Below are positions 43,672 through 51,080 of a stretch of DNA of 64,000 nucleotides, one piece after another. Within the stretch, counting starts at the first letter, position 1, and each line of letters starts with the position of its first letter. The notes below the pieces were generated by a model that saw only the letters and a list, made by a program, of their open reading frames with translations, was not told the origin of the DNA and ran no database searches. Source of the stretch: JBBTSG01 sp038064775 (lineage in GTDB: Bacteria > Patescibacteriota > Minisyncoccia > UBA6257 > GWB1-50-10); NCBI GenBank assembly GCA_038064775.1, contig JBBTSG010000014.1, forward strand, positions 5,059 through 69,058, in the 5' to 3' direction. The position numbers were made by a program, and so were the translations under genes.

Positions 43672-44124
43672 ATCAACCGCTTCCGTTTTTTCTTCTTTAG
43701 TTTTTACTTTTAAATCTGTTTTAATCCCCCCTCCAAAATCAATATTTACTTTATGATCGCCTATTGTTTTAATCGGATGTTCTAAAAGTATCTTAAAATT
43801 TTTGAATCCGTTATTTTTTAGGAAGTTTCCGATTTCTCTTTCGCCTATTGAACCAAAAACTTCGCCTTTTTTGCCGGTTTTTAAACCAAATTCAGCGGTT
43901 AATCCATTAAGCCGGCTCGCGTCAACTTCAAGTTTTTTCAAAAGTGCATCATGCTCGGCAGTCAAAATTTCTTTCTGCCGCTTAAGTTTTTCTAAAGTAT
44001 TAGGCGTAGCAATCATTACAAGTTTTTTCGGCAAAAGGAAATTGCGAACATAGCCGTCAGCAATTTCTTTCACTTCGTATTTTTTGCCCAATCCTTTGAT
44101 ATCCTGAAGAATAATTACCCTCAT
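43636..44124 (-). CDS. rplI: 50S ribosomal protein L9
   Basis: The N-terminal domain [33 protein letters not shown] is unmistakable; a connecting helix and C-terminal domain with [19 protein letters not shown] follow. The tail beyond [16 protein letters not shown] ([21 protein letters not shown]) looks extra and is encoded antisense to the last 36 bases of rpmA. Its start overlaps the ctp stop (ATGA). Some CPR lineages lack L9, so its presence helps to place this genome. Confidence 0.95.
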   Translation of the reverse strand: MRVIILQDIKGLGKKYEVKEIADGYVRNFLLPKKLVMIATPNTLEKLKRQKEILTAEHDALLKKLEVDASRLNGLTAEFGLKTGKKGEVFGSIGEREIGNFLKNNGFKNFKILLEHPIKTIGDHKVNIDFGGGIKTDLKVKTKEEKTEAVDLDHLNNIHKFL

Positions 44125-45320
44125 AGTTCAGCTCGTAAAATTTCCAAAGCTTTTTCTAACTGAATGTCTTTAGTACTCGTTGAGTTTTCGTCTAGCGCTT
44201 TAACTTCAATGTCCGGTGTTAAACCCTTTTTGTTAATTTCCGTGCCGTTCGGCGTGAGCCACTCCGCCACCGAAACTTTTAAGCTCGAACCGTCTTTCAA
44301 ATTTTGAATTTCTTGAACCGTCCCTTTACCGAATGATTTTTCGCCAATAATTTTTATATTCCGATTGTCGCGCAGGGCACCCGCCAAAATTTCTGAAGCT
44401 GAGGCAGAACCGCCATTCATTATAATAACCATTGGTAGATTTCTCATTGCTTCATTGCCATTCGCATAAAATTTATCTTCATTGCTAGCGTGATATCGTT
44501 CCCGGACAACTACATCGCCCCGTTTTAAAAACCAGCCAGCTAAATTTACTGAAACATCCAAAAAACCACCGGGATTATTCCGTAAATCTAAAACCACGCC
44601 TTTTGCACCGTGAGTCAGTGCTTCAAACGCTTTATTGTAAAAAAGCGAAGGCGCGTTGGAATTAAAATTATAAAGGTGAAGATAGGCAATTTTTCCTGGT
44701 TTCATTTCGTAGTCAAGCGTTGGTACGTTGATAATCGCACGAGTGATCTTAATTTCTTTAGCCGCCGCCCAACTATCGCGTGAAATTAAAAATACTACCA
44801 CCGTTCCCGGCTCGCCGCGGATAATTTTTATCGCCTCATCAATCGGAAGGCCGGTTGAATCCGTATCATTGATCTTCAATATTTTATCGCCTGGCCTCAG
44901 ACCGGCTGCTTCGGCTGGAGTGTCTTTTAAAGGCGCGATTACCACCAACTGGTCATTTTTTATACCAATCTGAGCGCCAATACCGCCAAAACTGCCGCTT
45001 AAATCTTGCGCAAATTTTTGGGTATCAACGGGTTTGAAAAAGGTCGTGTAAGGATCTTTAACTGTGCCGACTACTCCTTGAATCGCTCCATAAAGAAAAT
45101 CTTGATCTTTAAAATCTTGGACGTTAACATAACGACTTTTTACAATATTTACCGCATCCCAGAAAAGAGAAAAATCAGCGTTGATTAGCTCGTGACTATC
45201 GGTAATATTAATAACCGCTCTTTGGCTGCCAAAACGAAATCCGCCGTAAAAAAAACCGCCGGCAACAATAAGAATAAAAAGCGTGAAACCGAGTATTTTT
45301 GAAACTTTTTTGAAACGCAT
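44121..45320 (-). CDS. Carboxy-terminal processing protease (S41)
   Basis: N-terminal membrane helix (~10-28), a helical region, a PDZ domain (GIGAQIGIKNDQLVVIAPL to AGLRPGDKILKIN) and the S41 catalytic domain with GSASASEILAGALRDN (Ser) and GEKSFGKGTVQE (Lys). It should cleave C-termini of exported proteins outside the membrane. Cotranslated with rplI through an ATGA overlap. A second, more distant S41 protease is at 51-52 kb. Confidence 0.93.
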   Translation of the reverse strand: MRFKKVSKILGFTLFILIVAGGFFYGGFRFGSQRAVINITDSHELINADFSLFWDAVNIVKSRYVNVQDFKDQDFLYGAIQGVVGTVKDPYTTFFKPVDTQKFAQDLSGSFGGIGAQIGIKNDQLVVIAPLKDTPAEAAGLRPGDKILKINDTDSTGLPIDEAIKIIRGEPGTVVVFLISRDSWAAAKEIKITRAIINVPTLDYEMKPGKIAYLHLYNFNSNAPSLFYNKAFEALTHGAKGVVLDLRNNPGGFLDVSVNLAGWFLKRGDVVVRERYHASNEDKFYANGNEAMRNLPMVIIMNGGSASASEILAGALRDNRNIKIIGEKSFGKGTVQEIQNLKDGSSLKVSVAEWLTPNGTEINKKGLTPDIEVKALDENSTSTKDIQLEKALEILRAEL

Positions 45321-45407
45321 AGATTTAATTTAACAGGATTTTTTGTTTTAAGGCAATTTAACTAATCCATTTGTCATTAATTCGGATTTTAGCATAAAAT
45401 TAAGATA

Positions 45408-45743
45408 ATGGCGCTTGATAAAAATTATCTTGAAACATTAAGAAAACGTTCAAAGCAAGGCCATATTTATAGAAAGTATCAATTGACCGGCCTTATGCTT
45501 GCCGACCTGCTCCGCGATCGACCGCATAAAGCAATTTATATCCGACTTGCTAAAAACTATGATGAAGGAGAACTAATGGGAATTGCCAAGGAAATATCTC
45601 AAAATAAAAACATTATAAACCGCGGCGCTTACTTCATGAAAATAGTTCAGAGTTTGCCGAAAAGCGTCCGAAAACCAATCGTAAAAAAACCGAAAATCCA
45701 AAAAAAGAAGCAGAAAGAACTTTTCAAATGGAAGAAAAAATAG
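45408..45743 (+). CDS. Conserved hypothetical basic protein
   Basis: 111 residues, rich in Lys, with a C-terminal tail KKPKIQKKKQKELFKWKKK. The central part (LMLADLLRDRPHKAIYIRLAKNYDEGELMGIAKEIS) is helical and resembles small conserved proteins seen near def/fmt in Parcubacteria, an impression I cannot verify here. It overlaps def by 16 bp. Confidence 0.6.
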   Translation: MALDKNYLETLRKRSKQGHIYRKYQLTGLMLADLLRDRPHKAIYIRLAKNYDEGELMGIAKEISQNKNIINRGAYFMKIVQSLPKSVRKPIVKKPKIQKKKQKELFKWKKK

Positions 45744-46237
45744 TAACAATTGAAAAGAAAAGTGATGAAAGATTTCTACGCGAAAAAACGCGGGATTTTG
45801 ATTTCTCGAAACATTCAAAAAAAGATATTCGGGAGTTAGTGAAAAATATGAGATTGATGATGAAAAAGGCGAATGGCGTCGGCCTCTCTGCTAATCAAAT
45901 TGGCCTACACCACAAAGTTTTTGTCGCCCAAGTGCCAGACAGCCAAAACCAATTAAAATTCTACGCGATTTTTAATCCGAAAATTGAAAAAGCGTCTGTT
46001 GAGAAAGAAATTCTTGAAGAAGGATGTTTGAGTATACCTGAATCCTACGGATCGGTTCCGCGAAGCTATCGACTCACTCTTATCGGTCAAGATCAGGCCG
46101 GCAAAAAAATAAAAATAAAAGCGTGGGGGCTTCTGGCGCGAGTTTTCCAACATGAATGCGATCATTTGGACGGTAAACTATTTATCGACCGAACAAAACA
46201 AGTGTTGAAGAAAGAACCTGCGCACCATGACAAATGA
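45728..46237 (+). CDS. def: Peptide deformylase
   Basis: Removes the formyl group from nascent N-terminal Met. The three motifs are present: GVGLSANQIG (motif I), EEGCLSIPES (motif II, metal Cys) and FQHECDHLDGKLFID (motif III, HExxH). 169 residues, normal. It overlaps fmt by ATGA, the conserved def-fmt pair. Confidence 0.96.
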   Translation: MEEKIVTIEKKSDERFLREKTRDFDFSKHSKKDIRELVKNMRLMMKKANGVGLSANQIGLHHKVFVAQVPDSQNQLKFYAIFNPKIEKASVEKEILEEGCLSIPESYGSVPRSYRLTLIGQDQAGKKIKIKAWGLLARVFQHECDHLDGKLFIDRTKQVLKKEPAHHDK

Positions 46238-47088
46238 CAATAACAATAAACAAAATGAAATATGTCTTCTTCGGCACGCCGGAATTTGCCGAGGTTATTT
46301 TGGAAAAACTTATTGAAAACGGCATTCCGCCAAGTTTAGTTGTTTGCAATCCCGATAAGCCAGCTGGTCGCAAAAAAATTATCACTCCCCCTTTAGTTAA
46401 GATTTTAGCTGAAAAAAACAATATTAAAGTTTACCAACCTGAAAAGTTAGAAGTTAAAAGTTTTAAAAAAGAGATTGGCGAATCTGGATTTGCCGTTGTC
46501 GCCGCTTACGGGAAAATTATCCCAAAAAATATTATTGATTTATTTCCGCAAGGCATAATCGGCGTTCATCCTTCGCTTTTACCTAAATACCGTGGCGCTT
46601 CTCCAATTCAGACGGCAATTCTTAATAATGAGGAACAAACTGGCGTCACTTTTTATTTACTCGATGAAAAAACCGACCACGGGAAAGTTTTAGCTCAACA
46701 AGCGCTCTATGAACCAATTGATCAAATTTATTACGAAGAATTATTGAAAAATCTTGCCTCACTTGCGGGAGAAATGCTCGCTGGATTTTTGCCAGATTTT
46801 GTAAAAGGTGAAATAGCGCCGCAAGCGCAAGATGAAACGCAAGCGACTCAGACAAAAAAATTCACAACGGATGACGGACGCGTTGATCTAGGAAAGGATG
46901 ATCCGGAGGTAGTTTGGCGAAAAGTGCGCGCCTTAAATCCAGAACCGGGCGTATTTACCCTGAGTCCGTCGAAGGGCGGACTAAGAAGAATGAAAATACT
47001 AGAGGCGGATTTTTTTCCGGCAGTTGCCGGAGGCAAATTAAAACTGAAAAAAATTCAGTTTGAAGGCAAAAAGCCGCAAGATTTATAA
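46234..47088 (+). CDS. fmt: Methionyl-tRNA formyltransferase
   Basis: YVFFGTPEFAEVILEKL, VCNPDKPAGR, AAYGKIIPKNIIDLFP, HPSLLPKYRGASPIQTAILN and TGVTFYLLDEKTDHG define the catalytic domain. The C-terminal domain is shortened and holds two repeat-derived pieces, TLSPSKGG (46958-46980) and FFPAVAGG (47016-47031). The start at 46234 overlaps the def stop; an alternative is the Met at 46255 where the fold begins. At 284 residues it is ~25 shorter than usual. Confidence 0.94.
   Translation: MTITINKMKYVFFGTPEFAEVILEKLIENGIPPSLVVCNPDKPAGRKKIITPPLVKILAEKNNIKVYQPEKLEVKSFKKEIGESGFAVVAAYGKIIPKNIIDLFPQGIIGVHPSLLPKYRGASPIQTAILNNEEQTGVTFYLLDEKTDHGKVLAQQALYEPIDQIYYEELLKNLASLAGEMLAGFLPDFVKGEIAPQAQDETQATQTKKFTTDDGRVDLGKDDPEVVWRKVRALNPEPGVFTLSPSKGGLRRMKILEADFFPAVAGGKLKLKKIQFEGKKPQDL
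46958..46980. repeat. Family-A palindrome inside fmt
   Basis: CCCTGAGTCCGTCGAAGGGC, in frame, encoding LSPSKG. Confidence 0.7.
47016..47031. repeat. 16-bp CCGGC palindrome inside fmt
   Basis: TCCGGCAGTTGCCGGA, identical to the copy in the intergenic repeat at 4274-4289; in frame, encoding PAVAG. Confidence 0.75.
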
Positions 47089-47101
47089 ATAGTTACTTGT
47101 C

Positions 47102-47332
47102 TTATTTCTGCGCTTTTTCGTCCAGATATTCAACAAAGGATTTAAGTTGAATCAAAGCTATCGCGCGATCTTCTATTTTTTTGGCGTTTGTTTCAAGATA
47201 GCGCCACCAATTTTGGTCGCCTTCAAGTAAAGTATTAAAAAGCTCGGCATGGTTTTTCAGTTTTTCCAAAAGCGCGTCAATTTCCTGTTCGGTTTTTTGC
47301 TCTGGCAAGAGTTCTTTTGGAAACTGTTCCAT
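47102..47332 (-). CDS. Hypothetical small helical protein
   Basis: 76 residues, Glu/Leu-rich and likely all helical (EQEIDALLEKLKNHAELFNTLLEG). Not recognised. It lies 7 bp behind the next small gene and probably belongs to the sod transcript. Confidence 0.5.
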   Translation of the reverse strand: MEQFPKELLPEQKTEQEIDALLEKLKNHAELFNTLLEGDQNWWRYLETNAKKIEDRAIALIQLKSFVEYLDEKAQK

Positions 47333-47339
47333 AGTTTAG

Positions 47340-47558
47340 TTATTTATTTTGTTCTTTTTCTAAAACTTCCAAATATTTTTCTTTTGCGATACGAGCTTTT
47401 TCTTTCGCGTCTATTGGCGCGTTATGACGACCAGCTATTCCTGAAGCTTTAAGCCAATCCTGTCTTAATTCTTCTAAAGTAACGTCTTCAAACGGCGCTT
47501 CTTTTGCCCGTTCTACTTTTTTCCGCATGCTTTCGGTTTCTTGAGGAATCTTTTCCAT
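47340..47558 (-). CDS. Hypothetical small helical protein
   Basis: 72 residues, charged and helical, with a short Gly-containing centre (LKASGIAGRHNAPID). It starts three bases behind the sod stop codon, so it is cotranscribed. Unknown function. Confidence 0.5.
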   Translation of the reverse strand: MEKIPQETESMRKKVERAKEAPFEDVTLEELRQDWLKASGIAGRHNAPIDAKEKARIAKEKYLEVLEKEQNK

Positions 47559-47561
47559 GTT

Positions 47562-48221
47562 TTAGATAAATAATTTTTCAACTTCATTCCAATTCACTAC
47601 GTTCCACCACGCCTCAATATATTCCGACCGGCGGTTTTGGTATTTCAAATAATAAGCGTGTTCCCAAATATCGAGTCCGAGTAATGGTTTTAATCCTTGA
47701 GAAATAGGATTGTCTTGATTGGATGTCGTAATAATCGACAAGCCCTTCGACTCGCTTTGCTCGCTCAGGGCAAGCCATGCCCAGCCGCTTCCAAAAACAC
47801 TAACAGCCGCATTTGAAAATTGTTCTTTAAACTTCGCGAAATCGCCGAAAAACTTTGTGATTGCGTCGGCAATTTTACCGGTTGGTTCACCTGCCTGCGC
47901 AGGCAGGTCGCCAGTTGGTGAATTAGGCGCCATAATCCGCCAAAAAAAAGAATGGTTGTAATGTCCCCCGCCGTGATTTTGAACGGCTTTTCTAATATCT
48001 TCCGGCACAGCACTTAAATTCGCGAGCAACTCTTCAAGCGATTCTAGTTCAGGCTTGCCCGCCGTAGTTTCAGCGAAGGCGGGATGTTTCGTGAGCGCTT
48101 CATTTAATTTTGTGACGTAAGTTTGGTGATGTTTTGTGTGGTGAATTTCCATCGTTCGCGCGTCAATAAACGGTTCAAGGGCGTCGTAAGCGTATGGCAA
48201 TTTTGGAAGTTCATATTTCAT
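47562..48221 (-). CDS. Superoxide dismutase (Fe/Mn) carrying three repeat-derived insertions
   Basis: Converts superoxide to peroxide and oxygen. The metal ligands are His27, His90 (HYNHSFFW), Asp184 and His188 ([12 protein letters not shown]). [25 protein letters not shown] and GSGWAWL are typical. Three pieces have no counterpart in standard enzymes: ~48-57 ([11 protein letters not shown]), ~105-112 (DLPAQAGE) and ~151-161 ([11 protein letters not shown]). Each coincides with a different palindrome in the DNA. All lie in loops between secondary structures, so activity may be kept. A disulfide-forming pair follows upstream, which supports life with some oxygen. Confidence 0.93.
   Translation of the reverse strand: MKYELPKLPYAYDALEPFIDARTMEIHHTKHHQTYVTKLNEALTKHPAFAETTAGKPELESLEELLANLSAVPEDIRKAVQNHGGGHYNHSFFWRIMAPNSPTGDLPAQAGEPTGKIADAITKFFGDFAKFKEQFSNAAVSVFGSGWAWLALSEQSESKGLSIITTSNQDNPISQGLKPLLGLDIWEHAYYLKYQNRRSEYIEAWWNVVNWNEVEKLFI
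47742..47775. repeat. Family-A palindrome inside sod
   Basis: GCCCTTCGACTCG-CTTTG-CTCGCTCAGGGC, in frame, encoding [10 protein letters not shown]. Confidence 0.75.
47889..47908. repeat. CCTGCCTGCGCAGGCAGG palindrome inside sod
   Basis: Perfect palindrome of 18 bases within the gene, encoding LPAQAG. Confidence 0.75.
48057..48083. repeat. CCCGCC/GGCGGG inverted repeat inside sod
   Basis: GCCCGCCGTAG and CGAAGGCGGGA enclose TTTCAG; in frame, encoding AFAETTAG. Confidence 0.7.
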
Positions 48222-48231
48222 CCCGTTAGAA

Positions 48232-48762
48232 TTAAGATTGCTTTAATCGTTTGTTTACGACCATCAACATTATGATCAATAAAAAAATTGTGAGTGACAT
48301 CATTGGCATCGTAATATAGCCAAATTCCATTACGTAGCGTTTAGCGCAAGAAACTAAACTTGCTCCGCATAAACCAGTGGTAATTCCCATTTGTATAAGA
48401 TGATTATAAAGAGCAATAATAGCGCCGAGAATCGAAAGAATTAATGCATTAAGCGAAGAAATAGTATAATCTTTTTTCCAAAGGGCAATTCCAAAAATAA
48501 TCACTTGCGGATACATAAAAATTCGCTGAATCCAGCAGAGGTTGCAAGGTTCGTAGCCGGCGATACTCGAATAAAACAAACTGCCGATGGTAGCGCCGAG
48601 CACGGCCAAAAAAGAGATGAAAAAAGCATTTTCTCCGAAAAATCTAAAAAATTTGTTGGATGTTTGTTTGAAAACTAAAGAACCAAAAAGCGCCAAAATA
48701 ATTAATTGGCCGAGAACGGTGAGAATTCCTAAAACTGAATTTATAGCTGGGGTAGTAAACAT
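48232..48762 (-). CDS. dsbB: Disulfide bond formation protein B-like
   Basis: Four-helix membrane protein that reoxidises a DsbA-type partner and passes electrons to quinone or similar. First Cys pair in [16 protein letters not shown], second pair in [27 protein letters not shown]; both match DsbB/BdbC. 176 residues. Its start overlaps the stop of the thioredoxin-fold gene by one base, so the two form a redox pair. Confidence 0.9.
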   Translation of the reverse strand: MFTTPAINSVLGILTVLGQLIILALFGSLVFKQTSNKFFRFFGENAFFISFLAVLGATIGSLFYSSIAGYEPCNLCWIQRIFMYPQVIIFGIALWKKDYTISSLNALILSILGAIIALYNHLIQMGITTGLCGASLVSCAKRYVMEFGYITMPMMSLTIFLLIIMLMVVNKRLKQS

Positions 48763-49148
48763 TAATTAGTAGGGAGTGCGCAACCACTTTTTTCGGCAAG
48801 TCGTTCTAAAGAAATTACGTCGATCTCGCGCGTGCCGTCCGGATATTGCCAAGTAGGATAACCGTCAATTCCTTGTTTCTTACAAACATCAAGCTGACCG
48901 TTACCGTCTGGTGTGGAACACTCAACGTATGGCAAAAATTTTTCGGCTGAACCGAACATTTTCTTTTGGTTCTGGCAATGTGGACACCAAAAAGCGCCGT
49001 AAAAAGTCAGTCCTTTGTCTTTAAGACAAGTGGCAAAACCATCGAGTTTACTCGGTGCATTTTTTGAAATTGATGACCAGACAAAAAGTCCGGCGAGAAC
49101 GAAAACGACAACTGCAACCCAAATCCAAGTTGATTTATTATTATTCAT
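48762..49148 (-). CDS. Membrane-anchored thioredoxin-fold protein (DsbA/TrxA-like)
   Basis: N-terminal helix (~8-28) followed by a small thioredoxin domain with FYGAFWCPHCQNQKKMF (CPHC active site), two further cysteines (VECSTPDG, DVCKKQG), the cis-Pro region GYPTWQYPDGTR, and a C-terminal Cys. CPHC is the DsbA active site. Paired with dsbB, it would oxidise cysteines of exported proteins, possibly the pilin. Confidence 0.87.
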   Translation of the reverse strand: MNNNKSTWIWVAVVVFVLAGLFVWSSISKNAPSKLDGFATCLKDKGLTFYGAFWCPHCQNQKKMFGSAEKFLPYVECSTPDGNGQLDVCKKQGIDGYPTWQYPDGTREIDVISLERLAEKSGCALPTN

Positions 49149-49188
49149 AAGCTAATTTAATTATACTTGCGGTTTCAAAAATCACAAT

Positions 49189-49259
49189 TGCGGGATCGTC
49201 TAATGGTAGGACGTCTGGCTCTGAACCAGAAAATTGGGGTCCGATTCCCTGTCCCGCAG
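49189..49259 (+). tRNA. tRNA-Gln (anticodon CUG)
   Basis: Acceptor TGCGGGA/TCCCGCA with U1-A72 as usual for tRNA-Gln, discriminator G, anticodon arm TCTGG-CTCTGAA-CCAGA giving CTG, T-arm with GGTCCGATTCC. CCA is not encoded. A palindromic repeat starts three bases behind. Confidence 0.93.
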
Positions 49260-49261
49260 CA

Positions 49262-49330
49262 CTTCGACTCGCTTCGCTCGCTCAGTGCGAGCACATAAAT
49301 TGACGAAGTGTCCTGAGCGAAGTCGAAGGA
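49262..49330. repeat. Tandem family-A palindromes behind tRNA-Gln
   Basis: CTTCGACTCGCTTCGCTCGCTCAGTGCG and TGTCCTGAGCGAAGTCGAAGGAC lie in opposite orientation, so a long stem CCTTCGACT...AGTCGAAGG may form. The element occupies the whole space between the tRNA and the GIY-YIG gene. Confidence 0.7.
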
Positions 49331-49335
49331 CCAAA

Positions 49336-49575
49336 ATGTATTACGTTTATTTGATTCAATGTGAGGATAAAAGCATATACACTGGTATTACCAATAATCT
49401 AGAAAGAAGATTCAAGGAACATAAAGGTAAAATTGGCGGACACTATACAGCATCTCATAAAGTTGAAAGGATTATTCACACGGAAGAATTTGAAACTAAA
49501 AGCGAGGCATTAAAACGGGAATCACAAATCAAAGGTTGGCGCAGGGAGAAGAAGTTAGCTTTAATTGGTAAATAA
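49336..49575 (+). CDS. GIY-YIG domain protein (UPF0213-like)
   Basis: 79 residues: MYYVYLIQCEDKSIYTGITNNLERRFKEH contains the YVY...YTG core, the Arg and the later Glu (KSEALKRESQIKGW). Single-domain form, widespread and of unknown role, possibly DNA repair. The start follows the repeat by five bases; the longer upstream frame runs through the tRNA and is not coding. Confidence 0.85.
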   Translation: MYYVYLIQCEDKSIYTGITNNLERRFKEHKGKIGGHYTASHKVERIIHTEEFETKSEALKRESQIKGWRREKKLALIGK

Positions 49576-49606
49576 GTCATCCCGCTCGGGGAGCGTCTGA
49601 ATATCC

Positions 49607-50053
49607 ATGAAAAAAGTAAAGACAAAAAGAAATCCAGTTATTGCACTTCAGCTCTCTTTAAGATTTGCAAAGGAATACTTAAAAATTCTTTGTGAAATGA
49701 GAAAAAAGCATACCACTGCTGAAATTCAATTATAAAAAGAACTCACAATCATTCACCGAGCATTGTGGACTTCGTTAATTATTGAGATAGGACGTCTATT
49801 CGATCCTTATAAAGGAAAAAATAAAAAGATTATTTCATTAAAGAAAATAAAAACTTTTAAAGAAATGATAGACAATGTTCATGGCGAAGCAATCATATGT
49901 AAAATAATTAACACGAGAAATACGTTTACAGCTCATTGGGCAGAAGAAGGAAGTAACCCTATTGCAGTCACTGAGATATGTAATTCAAAACTAGGAAAAT
50001 TACTTGATGAACTAAATAAATTATCAATCACTACTGATATGATAAAACTATGA
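49607..50053 (+). pseudogene. HEPN-like gene interrupted by an in-frame stop
   Basis: One reading frame runs from the ATG at 49607 to 50053 but is broken once by TAA at 49733-49735 (codon 43), after ...TTAEIQL and before KELTIIHRALWTSLI. The second part has INTRNTFTAHW, which fits the RNxxxxH motif of HEPN domains, found in many toxins and RNases. Both sides look like one helical protein, so this is likely a recent nonsense mutation or a sequencing error. No antitoxin was identified. Confidence 0.6.
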
Positions 50054-50199
50054 AACCAAAAGATTATTTATGGCTGTTAATTCCCCTTGGAATTATTGTG
50101 CTTATTATTCTTTCCGTTCTCTTTGTGCCTGCAGAAAAATATGACCCAGATTTCGATCCTAGAATTGAAAATTGTGGGCCAGGTGGCACGCCATGCTAA
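50050..50199 (+). CDS. Very small membrane protein (49 residues)
   Basis: MKPKDYLWLLIPLG... has one hydrophobic helix (residues 7-27) and a short acidic tail ending with two cysteines (ENCGPGGTPC). It overlaps the stop of the broken HEPN-like gene by ATGA, so it looks coupled to it. Confidence 0.45.
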   Translation: MKPKDYLWLLIPLGIIVLIILSVLFVPAEKYDPDFDPRIENCGPGGTPC

Positions 50200-50325
50200 T
50201 CTAGAGCGCTCGAGACATGTCGTTCTAGTAAGGTCGGGACGACCTCCTAAAACCCTTACTGGACTTGACAGTCCAATGGTTCTACCTCAAAACGGTCAGT
50301 CAAAAAAATAAGGTCAATAAATAGA
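50200..50325. other. Gap with several small hairpins
   Basis: CTAGA...TCTAG, GGTCG-GGA-CGACC and TGGACT-TGAC-AGTCCA occur within 90 bases. They do not combine into a tRNA cloverleaf that I can recognise. No reading frame of note. Confidence 0.35.
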
Positions 50326-50331
50326 GCATAT

Positions 50332-50360
50332 TTGACAATTTGTTTTAAGTATGCTACACT
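50332..50360 (+). promoter_or_regulatory. Sigma-70 type promoter
   Basis: TTGACA (50332-50337), 17 bp, TACACT (50355-50360). Confidence 0.75.
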
Positions 50361-50416
50361 TTAAACTAGCTCATAACTAATAAATTAGTTCTTGAAAATT
50401 TCATAAAGGAGAGATT

Positions 50417-50623
50417 ATGGCCGCGCCAAGTTGCTCCAAATGTCATTTAACAATGCGGGAAGTAAAAACAACAAAGAAATACGTGAAATATGAATGTCCG
50501 GAAGAATGCGGAAATACGCTAACAATACAAAAGAAAAAAGATCCCGTGTTCGAAAAACCCAAGCCCGCGACTTTGTTTTCACAAACACTGCCCCCTCCAA
50601 AAGAACCAGATCTATTTTCTTAA
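50417..50623 (+). CDS. Orphan small zinc-ribbon protein
   Basis: 68 residues. CSKC and, ~20 residues later, CPEEC form a probable zinc ribbon in the first half; the second half is Pro/Lys-rich and unstructured. SD AAAGGAGAG before the start; own promoter and terminator. Unknown function. Confidence 0.6.
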   Translation: MAAPSCSKCHLTMREVKTTKKYVKYECPEECGNTLTIQKKKDPVFEKPKPATLFSQTLPPPKEPDLFS

Positions 50624-50637
50624 AACAGTTTTTATAA

Positions 50638-50667
50638 GAAACCGCCCTTAATTTTGGGCGGTTTTTA
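50638..50667 (+). terminator. Rho-independent terminator
   Basis: AAACCGCCC / GGGCGGTTT with T5. Confidence 0.8.
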
Positions 50668-50708
50668 TATATTGTGATAAAAATATTTTCGAAATATAAT
50701 TAACACAA

Positions 50709-51023
50709 ATGAAAATTTCTCAAAAACTAATCCCTTTCCTAGAAGTAGCTGGCCTTACTTTTTATGTGAGCATATTTGCCATTTCTGTCCAAACCGCCGG
50801 TTCTATTTTGCCGCCAATTCCAGAACCGATTATTCCAATGATTATCTTCCTACTCCTTTTTGTTTTTTCGGCAATAATCTGTAGCGCTTTAATGCTCGGC
50901 TATCCGATTTATCTTTTTTTCGATAACCGCAAGCAAGAGGCAGTAAAAATTTTAATTCAAAGCGTTATTTGGCTTGCGATATTTTTTATTATTTTTGTTT
51001 CGCTCATCATACTTACAAAATAG
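50709..51023 (+). CDS. Small membrane protein, three helices
   Basis: 104 residues with hydrophobic segments at about 10-32, 42-68 and 82-102. No motif recognised. It stands alone between terminators. Confidence 0.55.
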   Translation: MKISQKLIPFLEVAGLTFYVSIFAISVQTAGSILPPIPEPIIPMIIFLLLFVFSAIICSALMLGYPIYLFFDNRKQEAVKILIQSVIWLAIFFIIFVSLIILTK

Positions 51024-51042
51024 TTAACCATAGAAATAAGAA

Positions 51043-51074
51043 AAACCACCCTGAGTTTATCGAAGGGTGGTTTT
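51043..51074. terminator. Bidirectional terminator made of a family-A palindrome
   Basis: AAACCACCCTGAG-TTTAT-CGAAGGGTGGTTT between convergent genes; the outer stem pairs with compensatory bases relative to other copies. Confidence 0.75.
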
Positions 51075-51080
51075 AAAATT

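Noticed and set aside
49234..49335. N-terminal extension of the GIY-YIG protein
   Set aside because: The in-frame extension is translated tRNA and palindrome sequence; the domain begins at the ATG at 49336.
50200..50325. Degenerate tRNA or small RNA
   Set aside because: The small stems do not assemble into a cloverleaf and no terminator follows.
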